From Streptomyces sp. NBC_01217 (GTDB lineage: Bacteria > Actinomycetota > Actinomycetes > Streptomycetales > Streptomycetaceae): a DNA stretch of 64,000 nt. A model generated the notes under the pieces. That model was not told where the DNA came from, made no database searches, and saw only the letters and a program-made list of their open reading frames with translations. Every line of letters begins with the position of its first letter. Position 1 is the stretch's first letter. The translations under genes and the position numbers were made by a program. The stretch spans positions 6,885,501 to 6,949,500 of the forward strand of contig NZ_CP108538.1 in NCBI RefSeq assembly GCF_035994185.1. The letters run 5' to 3'. Below are positions 26,727 through 35,787 of the stretch, piece by piece.

Positions 26727-27113
26727 ATGAGCATCTTCCGGCGAAGCCGGGGCGGCCCGGGCCGCGTGACCGTCCAGGAGGCGGCCGCGCGCACCGGCCA
26801 CGGCAGCACCGCATCCGGCGGCGACGCCGTGCTGCTCGATGTCCGCGAACCACACGAATGGCAGGCGGGGCACGCCCCCCGGGCCGTGCACCTGCCCCTG
26901 TCCGCGCTGGTCGCGGGGGCCGGACTGCCCGCGAACGCGCGGTCACGGCCCCTGATCGTGATCTGCCGTTCGGGCAACCGGTCCCGGCAGGCCGCCGACG
27001 TGCTCACCGCCCGCGGCTCGGAGGCCGCGGACGTGATCGGCGGCATGAAGGACTGGGCGGGAGAGGGGCTGCCGGTGGTGGACTCCCGCGGCCTGAACGG
27101 CGTCGTCGCGTGA
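26727..27113 (+). CDS. single-domain rhodanese
   Basis: 128 residues from ATG 26727. One rhodanese domain with LLDVREPHEWQAGHAPRAVH and the active-site loop VICRSGNRSRQ (catalytic Cys near 87). It transfers sulfane sulfur between thiols. Lies 70 bp after the persulfide dioxygenase-like gene and overlaps the exporter start (GTGA), so all three are one operon: oxidation, sulfur transfer and export of the sulfite or thiosulfate formed. Confidence 0.88.
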   Translation: MSIFRRSRGGPGRVTVQEAAARTGHGSTASGGDAVLLDVREPHEWQAGHAPRAVHLPLSALVAGAGLPANARSRPLIVICRSGNRSRQAADVLTARGSEAADVIGGMKDWAGEGLPVVDSRGLNGVVA

Positions 27114-27856
27114 GCGCTCTCCTACTGGCGCTGATCGCCGGGGCCGTCATCGGCCTGGCGCTCGGCGCGCTCGGGGGCGGCGGCAGTGTGCTGGCCGTCC
27201 CCGCCCTGATCTACCTGCTCGACTTCACCCCGGTCGCGGCCACCACCGCGAGCCTGGTCATCGTTGCCGTCACCTCGACCACCGCGATGTCCGCACACGC
27301 CCGCGACGGGAACGTCCGCTGGCGGACGGGACTGTCGTTCGCGGCGGCCGGGATCGGTCCGGCGATGCTGGGCGGCGCGCTCGCCGGGCGTATCCCGGCG
27401 GCCGCGCTGACGGCGGCCTTCGCGGTGGTGGCGGGAGCGGCCGCGCTCCCCATGCTGCGGACCCGCCCGCGTGCGGACGCCATGGTGCCCGTACGGCCGA
27501 GCCGGGCCGCGGCCGCGGGTGCCGGACTCGGCGCGGTCACCGGCGTTCTCGGCGTCGGCGGCGGCTTCCTCGCCGTACCGGCCCTGGTGAACGTGCTCGG
27601 CATGCGGATGCGGAACGCGGTGGGTACCAGCCTGCTGGTCATCACCGTCAACGCGCTGGCCGCGCTGGCGACGCGCGCCGGTACGGTCGAGGGGCTGGAC
27701 TGGGCGGTCGTCGGGCCGTTCGTCGGGGCCGCGATCCTCGGCGCCTGGGACGGAAAAAGGCTGGCCGCGAAGGTCTCCGGGCCCACGCTGCAGCGGATCT
27801 TCGCCCTGGTGCTGCTGGCCGTGGCCGTCTTCATGCTGATCGACGCGGTGGCGTGA
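27110..27856 (+). CDS. TauE/SafE-family sulfite (organosulfur) exporter
   Basis: 248 residues from GTG 27110, overlapping the rhodanese stop. About eight membrane segments in two repeats, each opening with a Gly-rich motif (LGALGGGGSVLAVPALIYLL and TGVLGVGGGFLAVPALVN), characteristic of the TSUP family. Predicted to export sulfite or related anions produced by the persulfide dioxygenase-like enzyme encoded two genes upstream. Confidence 0.87.
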   Translation: MSALLLALIAGAVIGLALGALGGGGSVLAVPALIYLLDFTPVAATTASLVIVAVTSTTAMSAHARDGNVRWRTGLSFAAAGIGPAMLGGALAGRIPAAALTAAFAVVAGAAALPMLRTRPRADAMVPVRPSRAAAAGAGLGAVTGVLGVGGGFLAVPALVNVLGMRMRNAVGTSLLVITVNALAALATRAGTVEGLDWAVVGPFVGAAILGAWDGKRLAAKVSGPTLQRIFALVLLAVAVFMLIDAVA

Positions 27857-27886
27857 TGCGCCGAAGCCCCGAGACCCGGGCGAGCC

Positions 27887-28183
<297 letters not shown>

Positions 28184-28189
28184 TCAAAA

Positions 28190-28204
28190 ATACCCCCAGG
28201 GGTA
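28190..28204. promoter_or_regulatory. CstR-type operator between cstR and rhodanese-DUF2892
   Basis: ATACCCCCAGGGGTA, 15 bp upstream of the cstR start and 50 bp upstream of the divergent rhodanese start; fits autoregulation. Confidence 0.85.
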
Positions 28205-28254
28205 CAGTACGTCCCGGCTCGGGACGGCGTCGACCATTAAGGATCACACCTGCC

Positions 28255-28842
28255 ATGACCAGCTCTCCCACCCCCATCACCCTCGCCGCCGACCAGGCCC
28301 GCACCCGGCTCCACGAACTCACCGTCATCGACGTGCGCACCCCCGCCGAGTACGCCTCCGGTCATCTGCCCGGCGCCCTGAACATCCCCCTGGACCACGT
28401 CCGGCGGGCGCTGCCGGAGATACGGCATGCCGCCGAGCGCGGTGACGTCCTTGTGGTGTGTGCCTCCGGGGCCCGCTCCGAGAACGCCTGCAAGCTGCTG
28501 GCCGAGCAGGGTGTCACCACCGCCACCCTCGCCGGCGGCACCGGCGCCTGGGCCGCCGAGGGGCACGACCTGCACACACCGACCGCTTGTGACGTCCGGG
28601 CCGGCTGGAGCATGGAACGTCAGGTTCGCTTCACCGCCGGCAGCCTGGTCCTCCTCGGCCTCCTCCTCGGCCTGCTCGTGCACCCGGCCCTCCTGCTGAT
28701 CCCGGCCGGCATCGCGGGCGGCCTGGTCTTCTCCGCCCTCACGAACAGCTGCGGCATGGCGGCCGTGCTCGGCAAGCTGCCCCACAACCGCCCGCGCGCG
28801 GCCGACCTGGACACCGTGCTCGCCGCTCTGCGCAACCGCTGA
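28255..28842 (+). CDS. membrane-anchored rhodanese (rhodanese-DUF2892 fusion)
   Basis: 195 residues from ATG 28255. Rhodanese domain about 8-110 (VIDVRTPAEYASGHLPGA; active loop VVCASGARSEN) joined to a DUF2892 tail with two hydrophobic helices (about 122-165), ending NSCGMAAVLGKLPHN. Probably presents sulfurtransferase activity at the cytoplasmic face of the membrane, perhaps near the exporter or the quinone-linked oxidoreductase. A second copy with the same architecture lies at 33608-34189. Confidence 0.88.
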   Translation: MTSSPTPITLAADQARTRLHELTVIDVRTPAEYASGHLPGALNIPLDHVRRALPEIRHAAERGDVLVVCASGARSENACKLLAEQGVTTATLAGGTGAWAAEGHDLHTPTACDVRAGWSMERQVRFTAGSLVLLGLLLGLLVHPALLLIPAGIAGGLVFSALTNSCGMAAVLGKLPHNRPRAADLDTVLAALRNR

Positions 28843-28854
28843 CCGGTGCGTTTT

Positions 28855-28885
28855 GGGGCACCCGTGGAGACTTCTCGGGTGCCCC
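28855..28885. terminator. bidirectional terminator between convergent genes
   Basis: GGGGCACCCG (28855-28864) pairs perfectly with CGGGTGCCCC (28876-28885). TTTT precedes it, giving a U-tract for the minus-strand thioredoxin transcript. Confidence 0.8.
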
Positions 28886-28890
28886 GGGCG

Positions 28891-29259
28891 TCAGTTCGCT
28901 CCCGCCGAGTCTGCGGCCTGCCGGTGCACGTCCTCCATGTCGACGGCCCGGATCCTGCCGATGAGCTCCTCCAGCGCCTGTGGCGGCAGTGCGCCTGGTT
29001 GCGAGTACAGGACGGTCCGGTCGCGGACGGCCATGAGCGTGGGGATGGACGAGATCTGGAAGGCCCCGGCGAGTTCGGGCTGTGCCTCGGTGTCGACCTT
29101 GCCGAATACGATGTCGGGGTGGCGCGCGGCCGCCTTCTCGTAGACGGGGCCGAACATCCGGCACGGCCCGCACCACGCGGCCCAGAAGTCGATCAGCACG
29201 ATGTCCGAACCGGTGACGGTCTCCTCGAAGTTGTCCTTGGTCAGTTCAACGGTCGGCAT
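28891..29259 (-). CDS. trxA: thioredoxin
   Basis: 122 residues from ATG 29259 (GAGGGGG upstream). Thioredoxin fold with the standard WCGPC active site (DFWAAWCGPCRMF) and the cis-Pro loop SSIPTL. The tail after about residue 105 is longer than usual. A reading frame without a stop continues upstream into a broken aminotransferase, but the operator and ribosome site show that translation begins at MPTVEL. Its promoter carries a CstR-type palindrome, so this copy is probably dedicated to reducing protein persulfides. Confidence 0.9.
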   Translation of the reverse strand: MPTVELTKDNFEETVTGSDIVLIDFWAAWCGPCRMFGPVYEKAAARHPDIVFGKVDTEAQPELAGAFQISSIPTLMAVRDRTVLYSQPGALPPQALEELIGRIRAVDMEDVHRQAADSAGAN

Positions 29260-29278
29260 GGTGTCCGGCCCCCTCTCA

Positions 29279-29296
29279 TATACCCGGTGGGGTATT
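29279..29296. promoter_or_regulatory. CstR-type operator upstream of thioredoxin
   Basis: TATACCCGGTGGGGTATT, 20 bp upstream of the thioredoxin start; the left half-site has one C fewer than the consensus. Confidence 0.7.
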
Positions 29297-29299
29297 GAA

Positions 29300-29940
29300 C
29301 AACCAGTGCTGGTCCGGGTTTGTTCCAGACAGAGGGGCGGCGGCGGGAACCAGCGCATCCGTACATTGGTCAGCCGGGGCGGGGGAGCGGCCGAGTCGGT
29401 GCAGTGGCGCCACAGGCCGGTGTGCGGACCGAAGCGGTAGTCGGAAAGGGGCCGGTGGCCGTGCGCGGCGATCAGGTCGACGGTGTCGATGAGGTAGTCG
29501 CGGACGGTGTCGCTGATGAAGCAGGTGAAGTTGACGTGGGTCCAGCCGGGTTTGATGCCGTCGCAGCCGTGGACGACCTCGTCGAGCAGGGTGTGGGAGG
29601 CGGCGGGGCCGATGGCGAGCAGGCGGTGGCCGTACGGTCCGGCGCACGAGCACGTGCCGCGAACCCGGACGCCGAACAGGTCATTGAACAGAGCGACGAC
29701 GTAGGTGTGGTGCAGGCAGGAGCGTTCACCCTGGCCGATGCGGAAGTTGACGACGGACAGGCGGCGGGTGTGGTGGTTGCCGAGGACCTCGATGCCGGGG
29801 GTGCGGTCCCAGTCCGCGAGGACCTGCCGCCAGTGGCGCTCCTCGGCGGCCTGGATCGCGTCGGTGCCGACGGCCTGTTTGAGGCGGCCAACCGCCTGCA
29901 ACGTACGTACGGCGAGCGGGATTTCCGGATCGTGGTCGGT
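29300..29940 (-). pseudogene. class V aminotransferase (cysteine desulfurase-like) C-terminal fragment
   Basis: Reads QAVGRLKQAVGTDAIQAAEE, then NHHTRRLSVVNFRI, LHHTYVVALFNDLFGVRVRG and TCSCAGPYGHRLLAIG. This is the C-terminal part of a long PLP-dependent class V enzyme, the relatives of which have about 550 residues. The PLP-binding lysine region is missing; the frame begins next to the stop of the 96-residue gene and has no start codon of its own. The end merges into the thioredoxin promoter. A link to sulfur metabolism (desulfurase-like) fits the neighbourhood, but the piece is inactive. Confidence 0.7.
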
Positions 29941-29947
29941 GTCGAAG

Positions 29948-30238
29948 TCAGAAGGAGGCGGAGCCCTTCCGCGACGGGCCGGCGGGCTCGGTGCCGCGCT
30001 CGGCCAGGCCGGCCTGCAGGAGGAGCAGGCGGGCCAGGTCGCGTGCCTCGTCGGCGGTGAGCGACGCCCACACTCCCGGCTCGCCCCCCTGGTCCCGGCC
30101 GACGGCCAGGGTGACCCGGCTGATGGGCCGGTCCGCGGCTGCGAGCCGCAGGCATCGCACGGCGATCCTGCGCCCGCAGGTGGTCACGACGAAGTCGTCC
30201 TCGCTCGGGGGGAGTCGGTCAGGTCCTGTCGTCGTCAT
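29948..30238 (-). CDS. 96-residue protein of unknown function in the persulfide regulon
   Basis: Start ATG 30238, reading MTTTGPDRLPPSEDDFVV. Contains TCGRRIAVRCLRLAAADRPI and the helix SLTADEARDLARLLLLQAGL. There are two Cys nine residues apart (TCG and RCL). No signal peptide or membrane segment. I do not recognise the family. It has its own CstR-type palindrome 61 bp upstream, which ties it to persulfide stress. Confidence 0.65.
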   Translation of the reverse strand: MTTTGPDRLPPSEDDFVVTTCGRRIAVRCLRLAAADRPISRVTLAVGRDQGGEPGVWASLTADEARDLARLLLLQAGLAERGTEPAGPSRKGSASF

Positions 30239-30298
30239 CGTTCTCACGCTCCTGCGCCGGGTCGGTGACGCCCCCGGCGGGTTTCTTCCGGGACTCGA

Positions 30299-30314
30299 AT
30301 ACCCGGCAGGGTAT
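30299..30314. promoter_or_regulatory. CstR-type operator upstream of the 96-residue gene
   Basis: ATACCCGGCAGGGTAT: perfect 6-bp arms ATACCC/GGGTAT with shortened G/C tracts. Confidence 0.7.
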
Positions 30315-30468
30315 AGGTGGAAGCGTCGCGCAAGGCCGCTTTGTTCCCGCGCTCGCACGCGCGCCGCCGCTCTGCCGTGACGTGGGTATCTCGGTCGGAC
30401 GGCTGGCGCAAGGGATGACGGGGGAGTGGACAGGGCCGTCCAGCCCTCGAAGAGCTCGGGTAGGAGAA

Positions 30469-30484
30469 ATACCGTGTGGGGTAT
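30469..30484. promoter_or_regulatory. CstR-type operator upstream of peroxiredoxin
   Basis: ATACCGTGTGGGGTAT, 34 bp upstream of the peroxiredoxin start. The left arm is degenerate (ATACC only); the right arm is consensus. Confidence 0.6.
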
Positions 30485-30517
30485 CCGAATCCGTGATCGT
30501 CCGGGAGGGATCCTCCG

Positions 30518-31192
30518 ATGACCGTCTCCGAACAGCCAGCCTCGTCCGCCAATGCCGGTCTGCCGCTCATCGGGGACAGAGCACCGGACTTCGAGGCCGA
30601 GTCCACGCACGGGCCCGTCCGGCTCGCCGACTACGCCGGCCGGTGGCTGGTGCTCTTCAGCCACCCGGCGGACTTCACCCCGGTGTGCACCACCGAGTTC
30701 GTCGCCTTCACCGAACTCGCCGACGAGTTCGCCGCCCGCAACACCGCCCTGCTCGGCAACTCCGTGGACTCCGTCCACAGTCATCTCGCCTGGACCCGCG
30801 CGATCGAGGACAAGCTGGGTGTGCGCGTTCCGTTCCCGATCATCGCCGACCTGGACACGCGCGTCTCGCGCGCCTACGGCATGCTCCACCCGAATACCTC
30901 GGGCACCGCCGCCGTACGCGCCGTCTTCGTCATCGACCCGGAGCAGACCGTACGGGCGGTGCTGCACTGCCCGATGAACGCCGGACGCATGATCCCCGAG
31001 ATCCTGCGGCTCGTCGACGCCCTGCAGACCTCCGACCGCGACGGCGTCTCCTGTCCCGCCAACTGGCATCCCGGCGAGGACGTCGTCCTCGGCGCCCCGC
31101 GCACCCAGGCGGAACTGGATGCCCGGCTGGCCGACGACAGCGTCAAACTCACCGACTGGTACCTGGCGACGAGGCCCGTCACGCCGGCCTGA
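30518..31192 (+). CDS. peroxiredoxin (AhpC/TSA, Prx6-like)
   Basis: 224 residues from ATG 30518 (GGAGGGA upstream). Peroxidatic Cys in HPADFTPVCTTEF (near 52). The C-terminal arm VSCPANWHPGEDVVLG is typical of the Prx6/archaeal-type subgroup and supplies a possible resolving Cys. Reduces peroxides, and in this context possibly hydropersulfides, with thioredoxin. Preceded by a CstR-type palindrome and near a co-regulated thioredoxin, its likely electron donor. Confidence 0.87.
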   Translation: MTVSEQPASSANAGLPLIGDRAPDFEAESTHGPVRLADYAGRWLVLFSHPADFTPVCTTEFVAFTELADEFAARNTALLGNSVDSVHSHLAWTRAIEDKLGVRVPFPIIADLDTRVSRAYGMLHPNTSGTAAVRAVFVIDPEQTVRAVLHCPMNAGRMIPEILRLVDALQTSDRDGVSCPANWHPGEDVVLGAPRTQAELDARLADDSVKLTDWYLATRPVTPA

Positions 31193-31216
31193 CGGGCCTG
31201 GCTTCGCGGGACGGTG

Positions 31217-31822
31217 TCATCGCCGTACAGCGCGTACGAGGGCGTCGAGGGCTGTACGGCTGTAGCCGTCGCCGTCGGTCACCGCCCGGGTGACCGTCTC
31301 GGCCCGCAGGATGTCGGCGTACGGCCGCCACAGGCCGGCGACCTGCTCGGCGGTGTACAGCACGCGTGGGTCCTGCGGGCCGCCGTGACCGTGCTCGGGA
31401 TTGGCCGCGTCGTGGCCCACGAGCAGCAGGGTTCCGCCCTCGCGTACGGCAGTGGCGGCCCGGGGCAGTACCTGGGCCATGTCCGGCCACGGCAGGTGCA
31501 GATACGCGATGAGTACCAGGTCGTACGTTGCTTCCGGGGGCGCCCAGAGTGTGAGATCGGCGCGGACGGTACGCAGCCGCACATCCCGGTCGGAGGCCAG
31601 CCGTTCGGCCTTCTCCAGTGCTACGGCGGAGAAGTCGACAGCGTCCACCTCCCAGCCCCGCTCCGCGAGCCAGACCGCGTTGCGCCCCTCCCCGGCGGCG
31701 AGGTCGACGGCCCGCCCGGTCGGCTTCAGGTCGGCCAGCTCCTCTCCGACGAACCGGTTGGGCGCTGCCTTCCATACCAGTTCGCTGCCCCGGTACCGTT
31801 CGTCCCAGCCTGCTGCGTCCAT
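31217..31822 (-). CDS. class I SAM-dependent methyltransferase (TehB/thiopurine type)
   Basis: 201 residues from ATG 31822 (GATGAGG upstream). SAM-binding motif I VDLAAGEGRNAVWLAERG and later motifs VDAVDFS and VRADLTLW. The N-terminal WDERYRGSELVWKAAPNRFV is typical of the tellurite/thiopurine-type methyltransferases that act on chalcogen or thiol nucleophiles. Last gene of the minus-strand sulfur operon, 10 bp after the Cys-rich small gene. Methylation of sulfide or a thiol is plausible; the substrate is not known. Confidence 0.8.
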   Translation of the reverse strand: MDAAGWDERYRGSELVWKAAPNRFVGEELADLKPTGRAVDLAAGEGRNAVWLAERGWEVDAVDFSAVALEKAERLASDRDVRLRTVRADLTLWAPPEATYDLVLIAYLHLPWPDMAQVLPRAATAVREGGTLLLVGHDAANPEHGHGGPQDPRVLYTAEQVAGLWRPYADILRAETVTRAVTDGDGYSRTALDALVRAVRR

Positions 31823-31832
31823 CGTGTGCACC

Positions 31833-32015
31833 TCATCCCTGCGCGTGAGTGGAATCCTCGCCCGTACTGTCGCCGTTGTCACTGTTGGCGTCGTCCGGCT
31901 CCTCCGCGTCGTCCCCGGCGAGCAGATACGGGTAGGGGCAGCTGCTGGGGTCCGGGGCGATGCAGGCGTTGCAGGGCCGGGACCGGTCGAGAACGCACCT
32001 CGGGGGCGGCCTCAT
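31833..32015 (-). CDS. 60-residue Cys-containing small protein
   Basis: Start ATG 32015, with GGGAGG 9 nt upstream and the ATG overlapping the preceding stop (ATGA). The N-terminal third carries three Cys in a compact block (SRPCNACIAPDPSSCPYPYL); the rest is acidic and Ser/Asp-rich (DDAEEPDDANSDNGD). The family is not recognised. The Cys block could bind a metal or carry sulfane sulfur. Position between the three-helix-bundle ORF and the methyltransferase makes it part of the same operon. Confidence 0.6.
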   Translation of the reverse strand: MRPPPRCVLDRSRPCNACIAPDPSSCPYPYLLAGDDAEEPDDANSDNGDSTGEDSTHAQG

Positions 32016-32314
32016 GTCTCGCCGCCTCCCTCGCCCCGGGTGTCGAAGCGGCCGGGCAGCTGCCGCGAGGCGCGTTTGAAGGCCAGGACGGGAACGTAGT
32101 GGCGCACGCGTGCGCCGGCGAAGAACGCGAACGCCTCTGCGACTGCGCTCGCCGGCGCCTCTGGCGGGACATCCGGGAATCGGCGCACGAGCCGCGCCTG
32201 GATGTCCTGGCGGCCGCGCTGCTCTGCCGCTGGTGTCGGTGGGCCGGCCGGGTGTCGGGGTAGTGACTGTCCGGCTGGACGGCCAGGTCGGTGACGACGG
32301 GGAGGAGGCCACTT
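32012..32314 (-). pseudogene. three-helix-bundle dimerisation-domain protein, 5' end unclear
   Basis: The frame ending at 32012 reads QDIQARLVRRFPDVPPEAPA, then SAVAEAFAFFAGARVRHYVP and VLAFKRASRQLPGRFD. This is like the small three-helix-bundle proteins common next to stress genes in Streptomyces. The frame is open back to the stop codon of the second CstR gene but has no ATG, GTG or TTG before residue VRRF (GTG 32188, inside the domain). Another frame nearby (VVTDLAVQPDSHYPDTRPAH) may be the lost N-terminus, so a frameshift is likely. Confidence 0.5.
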
Positions 32315-33607
<1,293 letters not shown>

Positions 33608-33611
<4 letters not shown>

Positions 33612-34189
33612 GGGGCGCTCCGCAGGGCGGCGACGACCGTGCCGATGTCGGTGCGCGGGCCGCGGTTGTAGGGCAGCTTCGACAGCAGCATGCCCATTGC
33701 GCAGGTATGGGTGAGCGCGGCGACGGCCAGCCCGGCCCCGACCGCCGTGCCGATCAGGTGCAGTCCGGGCAGGAACAGGCCCGCGACGCCGCTCACCAGG
33801 ACGAGGGTGCCGGCGACCAGGCGCACCTGGCGTTCCAGGTCCCAGCGTTCGGGGCCTCGGGCGAGCGGGCCTCCGGCGGTCTCCCACGCCATGACGCCAC
33901 CGTCGAGGACGCGCAGGCTGGGCAGTCCGGCTTCGGCCAGGGCCTGTTCGGCCTGGGCGGCGCGGGCGCCGGAGCGGCAGATGAGTATGACGTCCTCGTC
34001 GAGGTGGTTGAGGAGTTCGGCGCGGTGCTCGCGCAGGGTGTCGAGGGGGACGTTGTAGGAGCCGGGGATGTGGGCGGTGCGGAACTCGCCGGGCGTACGC
34101 ACGTCCAGCAGGCGCGGGCCCCCACCGTCCCGGGGCAGGTCGCGCAGGGTTGCGGGATCGAGCCGTGGTTTGTCGGCGTGGGTGGTCAT
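33608..34189 (-). CDS. membrane-anchored rhodanese (rhodanese-DUF2892), second copy
   Basis: 193 residues from ATG 34189 (GAGGAA upstream). LLDVRTPGEFRTAHIPGSYN, active loop LICRSGARAAQ, linker RGPERWDLERQVRLVAG, then DUF2892 helices and the end THTCAMGMLLSKLPYNRG, closely matching the 28255-28842 gene. Sits between the second persulfide dioxygenase-like gene and the second exporter in one operon. Confidence 0.88.
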
Positions 34190-34230
34190 CGGGGTTCCTC
34201 GCTGTCGCTGGAACGGCTGGTGGGGGCCTG

Positions 34231-34255
34231 CGGCGGCCGACGGCTTCGGCCGCCG
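34231..34255. terminator. hairpin between second persulfide dioxygenase-like gene and rhodanese
   Basis: CGGCGGCCGA (34231-34240) pairs perfectly with TCGGCCGCCG (34246-34255) around 5 nt. No T-run; it may stabilise or partly terminate the operon mRNA. Confidence 0.55.
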
Positions 34256-34271
34256 TCCGGCGTGGGGTGGA

Positions 34272-35657
34272 TCAGACGTCGGCCGATGCGGGCAGGGCGA
34301 GCCAGGCGCCATAGCCGCCGAGCAGGTCGGAGACGTCGGTGCGGCCCTGGTGGCGCAGCAGGCTGGCGGCGATGGAGGAGCGGTGGCCGCCCGCGCAGTG
34401 GACGACAAGGGGCAGGCCGGCCGGGATCTCGTCAATACGGCGGGCGAGTTCGGCCAGCGGGATGTGCAGGGAGCCCTCGATGAAGCCCTCTTCGCGCTCG
34501 GCGGTGTTGCGCACGTCCAGGACCAGCGGGGGTTCGTCGCTGTCGAGCAGGCGGCGCAGCTCGTCGGAGGTCAGGCGGCTGGCCTGCTCCATCTCGTCGG
34601 CCAGCGAGGGGAAGGCGCCCTCGGGCTCGCGCAGGTAGCCGCCGACCTTGTCGAAGCCGATCCGGGCGAGCCGGGTGACGACCTCCTCCTCGCGGTCCTG
34701 CGGCGCGATGACGACGACGTCCTGCTCGGGGGCGACGACCATGCCGGCCTGCTCGGCGAATCGCCCGTCCGCGGGCACGTTGACCGAGCCGCGCAGATAC
34801 CCCGGGGCGAAGTCCTGCGGCGAGCGGGCGTCGACCACGACCGCTCCGCCCGCGCGCCGTTGCATGAACTCCTCGACCGACAGCGGCCGGGGCGCTGCGG
34901 CCGCGTCGAACAGGCCGTGCTCCTTGCGGTTGAGGATGGCGTCGTAGACGAAGTAGGCGGGGGCTGAGGGCTGGCCCGCAGTGACCAACTCGACGAACTT
35001 CTGCTCGCTCATGGGCCGGCAGGCGTAATTGGTGGCGCGCTGCTCGCCGATGGTGGACTGGCGCTGGGTGGAGAGGTTCTTGCCGCAGGCGGATCCGGCG
35101 CCGTGTGCGGGAAAGACGCGGACGGCGTCGGGCAGTGCCATCAGCTTGTTCTGGATGGTGTCGTAGAGCATGCGGCCGAGTTCGTCGGCGGTCACGCCGA
35201 TGGAGGCGAGCAGATCGGGCCGGCCGACGTCGCCGATGAACAGGGCGTCGCCGGTGAGGACGCCGTAGGGGACGGTGTCGGCGGCGTGCTCGTGGACCAG
35301 GATGCTGATCGACTCCGGTGTGTGGCCCGGGGTTTCGAGGATCTGCAGGGTGATGTCGCCGAGGTTGATCCGCTCGCCGTCGGTCAGCTTGCGGATGGGG
35401 TATTCGGCCTCGGCGCGCTGTCCGTAGCCGATCCAGGCACCGGTGCGGTCGGCGAGTTCCAGGTGGCCGGCGAGGAAGTCGGCGTGGAAGTGGGTGTTGA
35501 CGACCGCCTCGATGGTGAAGCCGTGCTCGGCGGCGTCGGTGAGGTATTCGGACACGTCACGGCGGGGGTCGACGACGACGGCCTTGCCGGTGGTCTCGTC
35601 GGCGATCATGTACGACGCCTGGGAGAGGCAGTCGAGGTAGTACTGGGCGAAGAACAT
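34272..35657 (-). CDS. metallo-beta-lactamase / double rhodanese persulfide dioxygenase-like protein, second copy
   Basis: 461 residues from ATG 35657. The metallo-beta-lactamase domain has the full ETHE1-type motif set: NTHFHADFLAGH, ETPGHTPESISI, and LTGDALFIGDVGRPDL with the iron-ligand Asp that the first copy lacks. Rhodanese domain 1 (about 265-355) has no Cys (VIAPQDREEE); domain 2 (about 365-461) has VHCAGGHRSSIAAS. Predicted to oxidise low-molecular persulfide to sulfite with the C-terminal rhodanese handling sulfane sulfur. First gene of the minus-strand operon with rhodanese-DUF2892, exporter and the damaged cstR copy. Confidence 0.9.
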   Translation of the reverse strand: MFFAQYYLDCLSQASYMIADETTGKAVVVDPRRDVSEYLTDAAEHGFTIEAVVNTHFHADFLAGHLELADRTGAWIGYGQRAEAEYPIRKLTDGERINLGDITLQILETPGHTPESISILVHEHAADTVPYGVLTGDALFIGDVGRPDLLASIGVTADELGRMLYDTIQNKLMALPDAVRVFPAHGAGSACGKNLSTQRQSTIGEQRATNYACRPMSEQKFVELVTAGQPSAPAYFVYDAILNRKEHGLFDAAAAPRPLSVEEFMQRRAGGAVVVDARSPQDFAPGYLRGSVNVPADGRFAEQAGMVVAPEQDVVVIAPQDREEEVVTRLARIGFDKVGGYLREPEGAFPSLADEMEQASRLTSDELRRLLDSDEPPLVLDVRNTAEREEGFIEGSLHIPLAELARRIDEIPAGLPLVVHCAGGHRSSIAASLLRHQGRTDVSDLLGGYGAWLALPASADV

Positions 35658-35694
35658 CTTGGGGTGACCTCCGTGTCGGAAGGGCAGGACTCTC

Positions 35695-35712
35695 TATACC
35701 CCCGGGGGTATA
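35695..35712. promoter_or_regulatory. CstR-type operator, perfect 18-bp palindrome
   Basis: TATACCCCCGGGGGTATA, 37 bp upstream of the second persulfide dioxygenase-like gene; the most symmetric site after that at 37479. Confidence 0.88.
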
Positions 35713-35750
35713 AAGAAGGGTCTGGCCCGCCCTTGTTTCGAGGACGGGAT

Positions 35751-35785
35751 GGTCGGCCCGGGTCGGGGGATGTCCCGGGCCGACC
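35751..35785 (-). terminator. terminator of the sulfide:quinone oxidoreductase gene
   Basis: GGTCGGCCCGGG (35751-35762) pairs perfectly with CCCGGGCCGACC (35774-35785), directly after the stop codon at 35788. Confidence 0.82.
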
Positions 35786-35787
35786 GG

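Noticed and set aside
28891..29901. A 336-residue aminotransferase-thioredoxin fusion
   Set aside because: The operator and a good ribosome site lie within the frame just before MPTVEL; the upstream part is a fragment lacking its own start and PLP lysine.
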